Shown here: in pieces, positions 30,975-34,602 of the stretch
How the letters are laid out: every line of letters starts with the position of its first letter
Numbering within the stretch: the first letter of the stretch is position 1
Assembly: GCF_000722545.1 (NCBI RefSeq)
Contig: NZ_JNVM01000064.1
Coordinates: 1 to 34,602 of the forward strand
Reading direction: 5' to 3'
Origin: Paenibacillus tyrphae
GTDB taxonomy: Bacteria > Bacillota > Bacilli > Paenibacillales > NBRC-103111
DNA length: 34,602 nt
Program-made: the position numbers and the translations under genes
The notes under the pieces: model-generated
Databases searched by the model: none
What the model was told of the DNA's origin: nothing
The model's input: the letters and a program-made list of their open reading frames with translations, nothing else

Positions 30975-31240
30975 ATCAATTCCCTCCTCTTGGCATATAA
31001 GGTACTTTAGGCTTATTCCTTTTCATTATGGCATATCGGCACGGAGGCGGGGAGGGATAAATTTCCACCATTGAGGGATACAATCCATTTCATTTTTCAG
31101 GGTAAGCGGAAAAATGTTTGCGCAAAGGATCATGCAAGTGGAGGGCGCCTAGGCCGCAAGACCTTGATCTTCGACAACTGATCCTGGCGGTGCCGATGAT
31201 GATTGCGGCGGTACCCGTTCGATTCGGGGCCAAGCCTCTT
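30975..31240. other. Intergenic region between divergent carrier and lipoprotein genes
   Basis: It holds the AGGAGG ribosome site of the carrier gene and, on the minus strand, a CATAAT at 31030-31025 that could be a -10 but has no good -35. No gene, repeat or clear operator was seen; short frames here lack ribosome sites and family features. Confidence 0.5.
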
Positions 31241-31270
31241 TTGTCATGGTATACGCGGGTATGGTATAAT
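31241..31270 (+). promoter_or_regulatory. Promoter of the PCYCGC lipoprotein gene
   Basis: TTGTCA (31241-31246), 18 bp, TATAAT (31265-31270), with TG just upstream of the -10 giving an extended -10. This is a strong constitutive-looking sigma-A promoter. Confidence 0.7.
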
Positions 31271-31306
31271 TCGATCGAATAAAGCGAATACGACGAGGTG
31301 AATCCA

Positions 31307-31798
31307 TTGTTTCGACGACGTGCAACGGTAATTCTGGCTTCGACCGCCCTTCTGCTGATGCTGAGCGCTTGCGGCGGCTCCAAGGCGGTGGAGGAGTCAC
31401 AAGCCCGGCATCAGACGCCGAGCGGCGATCTGCAAGAGAAGACGGCTTCGCTGAGTACGCTGCCCTCCTTCTTGGACAAGCAGCCGGAGCAGATGAAGAA
31501 GGCGTATTTGGTCGCGGCTCAGACGAAGGATCTGCTGCGCAATATCCCCTGTTATTGCGGCTGCGCCGAGAGTGCAGGACATCAAAGCAACATGAATTGC
31601 TTCATTAAAGAAACCGCCTCCGACGGCTCGGTCGTATGGGACGATCACGCCACCCGCTGCGGCGTATGTCTGGAAATTGCGGTCAAATCTGCGCAATGGC
31701 AGCAGCAGGGCCAATCGCCCAAAGACATCCGCGAGCAGATCGACAAGCAGTATCAAAAAGGCTACGCCAAGCCGACTCCGACTCCCCTGCCCGCCTAA
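31307..31798 (+). CDS. PCYCGC-motif lipoprotein
   Basis: A 163-residue lipoprotein. A basic N-terminus (FRRRAT) is followed by a hydrophobic stretch and a lipobox, LMLSACGG, so it should be anchored outside the membrane. The family signature NIPCYCGCAESAGHQSN is followed by further cysteines (MNCFIKE and TRCGVCLEIA), a pattern that suggests metal or haem binding or a redox role, unproven in this family. The start is taken as TTG at 31307 because AGGTGA lies five bases upstream; a GTG at 31298 would overlap that site. It has its own promoter and terminator. The C-terminus is proline/threonine rich. Confidence 0.85.
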   Translation: MFRRRATVILASTALLLMLSACGGSKAVEESQARHQTPSGDLQEKTASLSTLPSFLDKQPEQMKKAYLVAAQTKDLLRNIPCYCGCAESAGHQSNMNCFIKETASDGSVVWDDHATRCGVCLEIAVKSAQWQQQGQSPKDIREQIDKQYQKGYAKPTPTPLPA

Positions 31799-31814
31799 TT
31801 TGCAAGCAAGTCAG

Positions 31815-31853
31815 AAAAACGCCGCTGCTTGAATTAGCAGACGGCGTTTTTTG
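31815..31853. terminator. Bidirectional terminator between the lipoprotein gene and ilvD
   Basis: AAAACGCCG-CTGC pairs with GCAG-A-CGGCGTTTT around an eight-base loop; an A run on the left and T run on the right serve both converging genes. Confidence 0.85.
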
Positions 31854-31870
31854 GCATCGGCGATTGCTGG

Positions 31871-33562
31871 TTACAGGTCCAAATCCGTAACCGCTCCTCG
31901 GGACGCCGAGGATACAAGCCTTATATATTTGGCCAGCACACCGCTGGAAGCCTTTAACGGCGGCTTGCTCCAAGCTCTCGCTCTGGCCTCGAGCTCTTCC
32001 GGGGACACGGCAAACGTAATCTGCTGCGTCTCGCTGTCGATGGTGATGAGGTCGCCCTCCCGCAGCAAAGCGATCGGGCCACCGACCTGCGCTTCGGGAG
32101 ATACGTGTCCGACGACGAAGCCGTGGGAGCCTCCCGAGAACCGGCCGTCGGTCAGCAGCGCCACCTCTCCATGAAGTCCTTTGCCGACGATCATGGCCGT
32201 TACGGACAGCATCTCCGGCATGCCGGGTCCGCCCTTCGGGCCCACATACCGGATCACGAGCACATCGCCCTTTCGGATTTCATCGTTCATGATGGCGCGC
32301 GTCGCTTCTTCCTCGCTGTCATAGACGCGGGCCGGACCTGTAAAACGCAGCTTTTTCATGCCGGACATCTTGGCAACCGCGCCTTCGGGAGCCAGGTTCC
32401 CTTTCAACACAACGAGCGGACCGTCCGGCTTGACGGGGTTGTCGAAGGAGCGGATGACCTTCTGGCCTTCATGCAGCGGAGAAGCCGCAGCCAAGTTTTC
32501 GGCCAACGTTTTGCCGGTTACGGTCATGCAGTCGCCATGCAGCAGCCCCCGCTCCAGCAGCAGCTTCATCACTCCCGGCACGCCTCCTACATCGTTCAGA
32601 TCCTGCATGGCATAGGCTCCGCTCGGCTTCAAATCGGCCAAATGCGGCACGCGCTGCCGGATCCGCTCGAAATCATCCAGCGTCAAATCCACCTGAACCG
32701 AATGAGCCATCGCGATGAGATGAAGGAAGGCATTGGTGGAGCCGCCCAGCGCCATGACGACGGTGATGGCGTTCTCGAACGCTTTTCGCGTCATAATGTC
32801 CCGTGGAAATATCCGTTTTTCGAGCAGCTCCAGCACCTTTTTCCCGGCATCCGCGCATTCGGCCGCTTTTCCGGGAGAGATGGCCGGCGTCGATGACGAG
32901 CCGGGCAGGCTCATCCCTAAAGCTTCCACGGCCGAAGCCATCGTATTGGCGGTGTACATGCCGCCGCACGCTCCCGCGCCCGGGCAGACATGACATTCCA
33001 CCCGGTGCAGAGTCTCATCGTCCATCTTTCCGTCATGGTACTGCCCGACGGCCTCGAAAGCGGTGACGATGTCGACCTGCTTCCCGTCCAGCTGGCCCGG
33101 CTGGATCGTTCCTCCGTATACATAGATCGCCGGCAGGTTCAATCGCCCGATCGCCATGAGACAGGCCGGCGTATTCTTATCGCAGGCTCCGATCGCCACG
33201 ACGCCGTCGAATCTCTCCGCGCCAACCACGGTCTCGATGGAATCGGCAATGATCTCCCGGCTCGGCAGCGAGAACAGCATGCCTTCGTGTCCCATCGCGA
33301 TACCGTCGGACACGGTGATTGTGTTGAAAATCAGCGGCGCTCCGCCAGCGTTTTTCACTCCCTGCTTGGCTTCCCTTGCCAATTGGTCGATGTGCATATT
33401 GCAGGGCGTCACTTCGCTCCAAGTGCTGGCAATCCCGATCATCGGCTTCTTGAAATCCTCGTCCTGAAAACCGACCGCCCGCAGCATCGCCCGGTTCGGC
33501 ACCCGATTGACGCCCTCGCTGATGACGTGACTCCGAATTCGCAACTCTTCTTTTCCCGGCAT
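31871..33562 (-). CDS. ilvD: Dihydroxy-acid dehydratase (IlvD/Edd family)
   Basis: A 563-residue Fe-S dehydratase that normally turns dihydroxy-acids into 2-keto acids for valine, leucine and isoleucine. Cluster cysteines are Cys54 (VTPCNMH), Cys127 (GACDKNTPA) and Cys193/199 (HVCPGAGACGG). The Mg/substrate segments SDGIAMGHEGM, PSREIIADS, GPKGGPGMPEM and LTDGRFSGGSHG are intact. The CPGAG..GG form is that of actinobacterial/cyanobacterial-type IlvD rather than B. subtilis IlvD (CPTCGSC). It is co-transcribed with a GntR regulator and lies apart from other branched-chain genes, so a sugar-acid dehydratase role in the same family is a real alternative. AGGAGAGGA precedes the ATG. Confidence 0.85.
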   Translation of the reverse strand: MPGKEELRIRSHVISEGVNRVPNRAMLRAVGFQDEDFKKPMIGIASTWSEVTPCNMHIDQLAREAKQGVKNAGGAPLIFNTITVSDGIAMGHEGMLFSLPSREIIADSIETVVGAERFDGVVAIGACDKNTPACLMAIGRLNLPAIYVYGGTIQPGQLDGKQVDIVTAFEAVGQYHDGKMDDETLHRVECHVCPGAGACGGMYTANTMASAVEALGMSLPGSSSTPAISPGKAAECADAGKKVLELLEKRIFPRDIMTRKAFENAITVVMALGGSTNAFLHLIAMAHSVQVDLTLDDFERIRQRVPHLADLKPSGAYAMQDLNDVGGVPGVMKLLLERGLLHGDCMTVTGKTLAENLAAASPLHEGQKVIRSFDNPVKPDGPLVVLKGNLAPEGAVAKMSGMKKLRFTGPARVYDSEEEATRAIMNDEIRKGDVLVIRYVGPKGGPGMPEMLSVTAMIVGKGLHGEVALLTDGRFSGGSHGFVVGHVSPEAQVGGPIALLREGDLITIDSETQQITFAVSPEELEARARAWSKPPLKASSGVLAKYIRLVSSASRGAVTDLDL

Positions 33563-33583
33563 CGTCTTCCTCTCCTTCTTTTG

Positions 33584-34249
33584 TTAGATCAGCTCGTAAA
33601 GCTCACGCATCGGTCTTAACAGATTTTGCTTCATCATGGCGGCCGCTGTTTCCGGGTCCCGTTTCTCAAGCGCCTGGATCACGGCCGCATGCTCCTGTAC
33701 GGAGGCTTGGGTCGCCGCAACCGGCTGCTTCAGAAACACGTACTTGAAGCGCCGGATGTGAATTTGGAGCGATGCGCCGAACGAAGCGGTATACGGATTG
33801 TCCGCAATGTCCACGATAAGATTGTGGAACTGCTCGTCCCACTCCATTGCTTGAAACGGCTGTCCTACGGCAATCGCGTCGGAGAACCGGGCATTCAGCT
33901 CCTTCAACTGCTCGATATGTCCGGGCAGGACAAACGGTGCGGCCTGCTCGGCAGCCAAGGCGTGCAGCGAGGCAAGCGTAGGGTACATCTTCAAGATGTC
34001 ATCCTTCTCAATGAGCTTCACTCTGGTTTCCTTCCCCGGATGAAGCTCAACCAGCCCTTGAGCCTCAAGAAGCTGCAGCGCTTCCCGGACCGGTGTGCGG
34101 CTGACGCCCAGCGCTTCGGCCAGGTCCGCGTCAAGCAGCTTCTCCCCGGGGTGAAGTGTGCCGTCAATGATCCAGCGCTGAATTTCCGACAACGCCCGTT
34201 CCTTGGCCGACAATCGGATCGGCGTCGAAAAGTTGCCAGGAATCGGCAT
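33584..34249 (-). CDS. GntR-family (FCD) transcriptional regulator
   Basis: A 221-residue FadR-subfamily regulator: an N-terminal winged helix (IQRWIIDGTLHPGEKLLDADLAEALGVSRTPVREALQLLE), then an all-helical FCD effector domain whose metal/ligand-binding residues are likely in the WDEQFHNLIVD and QEHAAVIQAL segments. The ATG at 34249 follows GGGAGGG; the longer frame starting at 34291 would run through the operator and is rejected. It precedes ilvD by 21 bp and probably represses the operon until an organic or sugar acid binds. A truncated relative with the same operator lies at 8224-8388. Confidence 0.9.
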   Translation of the reverse strand: MPIPGNFSTPIRLSAKERALSEIQRWIIDGTLHPGEKLLDADLAEALGVSRTPVREALQLLEAQGLVELHPGKETRVKLIEKDDILKMYPTLASLHALAAEQAAPFVLPGHIEQLKELNARFSDAIAVGQPFQAMEWDEQFHNLIVDIADNPYTASFGASLQIHIRRFKYVFLKQPVAATQASVQEHAAVIQALEKRDPETAAAMMKQNLLRPMRELYELI

Positions 34250-34270
34250 AAGTATCCCTCCCTTGGTTAT

Positions 34271-34304
34271 TATGCAATATATCGCATACAAAACTTTTAT
34301 GCAA
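34271..34304 (-). promoter_or_regulatory. gntR-ilvD promoter with overlapping operator
   Basis: Promoter on the minus strand: TTGCAT (34304-34299), 17 bp, TATATT (34281-34276). The operator TATGCAATATATCGCATA (34271-34288) is an 18-bp palindrome with one mismatched pair, covering the -10. Its central 16 bases recur exactly at 8373-8388. Confidence 0.7.
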
Positions 34305-34330
34305 GTAATTTATCGTTAAGGCTGAGAAGA

Positions 34331-34367
34331 CTCCCTCTTCAATAAGGGGGAGATGAATCAACATCTC
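34331..34367. repeat. Two adjacent hairpins upstream of tnpB
   Basis: CTCCCTCTT (34331-34339) pairs with AAGGGGGAG (34344-34352) around CAAT, with one G-T pair. GAGATG (34350-34355) pairs with CATCTC (34362-34367). IS200/IS605 elements carry subterminal hairpins at their left end, so these may mark that end. The exact boundary and target tetranucleotide cannot be fixed from one copy. Confidence 0.4.
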
Positions 34368-34370
34368 TTG

Positions 34371-34399
34371 TGTACAAACGCGAACATACGTGCTATAAT
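34371..34399 (+). promoter_or_regulatory. tnpB promoter with LexA-like box
   Basis: TGTACA (34371-34376), 17 bp, TATAAT (34394-34399). Between the two boxes, CGAACATACGTGCT (34381-34394) matches the B. subtilis LexA consensus (CGAACRNRYGTTYC) at 12 of 14 positions, with the GAAC-N4-GTTC core broken at one base. Confidence 0.4.
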
Positions 34400-34433
34400 T
34401 GTCATAAAATAACCAAAAGAGGTAAATGCTCGC

Positions 34434-34602
34434 ATGTTGCATCATAAAGCTTTTCGCTTTCGCATCTACCCTACAGAAGAGCAAATGACGCTGATCCATC
34501 AGATGTTTGGATGCGCTCGCTTTGTCTTTAACCACTTCCTTGCGAGGTGGAACGACACCTTCCAAGAAACAGGCAGAGGATTGTCTTACCAGACCTGTGC
34601 AA
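34434..34602 (+). CDS. tnpB: IS200/IS605-family TnpB, 5' end only
   Basis: The first 56 codons of an RNA-guided nuclease/accessory protein of IS605-type elements; the gene runs off the right edge. The N-terminus FRFRIYPTEEQMTLIHQMFGC, continuing ARFVFNHFLARWND, is the family's typical HTH_OrfB-IS605 start (K.F.YR.YP...Q...L....GC.RFV.N). The ATG at 34434 lies about 11 bases after GAGG. Whether a tnpA lies in the same element, and whether the RuvC residues are intact, cannot be seen. The guide (omega) RNA would be downstream, outside the window. Confidence 0.85.
   Translation, partial: MLHHKAFRFRIYPTEEQMTLIHQMFGCARFVFNHFLARWNDTFQETGRGLSYQTCA

Noticed and set aside
1..34602. CRISPR arrays, tRNA or rRNA genes
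   Set aside because: No regularly spaced direct repeats and no cloverleaf or rRNA-like stretches were found by reading both strands.

Overview
The window looks like a chromosome segment of a moderately GC-rich, spore-forming Bacillales member, most likely Paenibacillus or a close relative. Three things support this: strong AGGAGG-type ribosome binding sites in front of nearly every gene, B. subtilis-type regulatory sites (Zur boxes, sigma-A promoters), and genes such as a CdaS-type diadenylate cyclase, a YqaE/Pmp3 peptide and a PRD-type PTS regulator. No rRNA, tRNA or CRISPR array was seen.

Layout, left to right. (1) 57-7246, minus strand: a seven-gene operon for a nickel/metallophore-type (NikABCDE/CntA-like) ABC importer ending in two paralogous SAM methyltransferases. 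Its promoter carries a near-perfect Zur box and a second box lies in the leader, which points to zinc starvation as the signal. (2) 7436-8405: an AT-rich islet with an unrelated methyltransferase gene downstream of a truncated gntR copy. That copy keeps its promoter and a 16-bp operator identical to the one in front of the intact gntR at 34 kb. (3) 8580-17621, minus strand: a self-contained PTS operon of nine genes: PRD regulator, ascorbate-type EIIA, EIIB and EIIC, a phosphotriesterase-family lactonase, a creatininase-family amidohydrolase, a SIS isomerase, and its own HPr and Enzyme I. (4) 17695-20389, plus strand: YqaE, a MerR-TipAS multidrug-type regulator with an autoregulatory promoter and an apparent internal start for the TipAS half, CdaS, and a DUF2306 membrane protein.

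(5) 20453-22309, minus strand: a Vga-type ABC-F ribosome-protection gene behind a four-strand leader that reads as a ribosome-controlled transcription attenuator. (6) 22339-25989, minus strand: a PadR repressor with a large dyad operator, an MFS exporter, an arylamine N-acetyltransferase and an aldo/keto reductase, together a drug or xenobiotic response unit. (7) 26031-30976, minus strand: an acyl carrier protein, an ATP-grasp ligase, a GT-B glycosyltransferase, an ABC-2 type ATPase and a protein with BtrH-like features. This looks like a small carrier-protein-based aminoacyl/glycosyl pathway and is my best candidate for an undescribed system. (8) 31241-34602: a PCYCGC lipoprotein, a gntR-ilvD operon with a self-overlapping operator, and the 5' end of an IS200/IS605-type tnpB running off the right edge.

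How the parts connect: regions 1, 3, 4, 5 and 6 are each regulator or sensor-controlled uptake or resistance modules whose control sites can be read directly. The intact GntR of region 8 may act in trans on the duplicated promoter of region 2. All functions are inferred from motifs and context; no database search was run.
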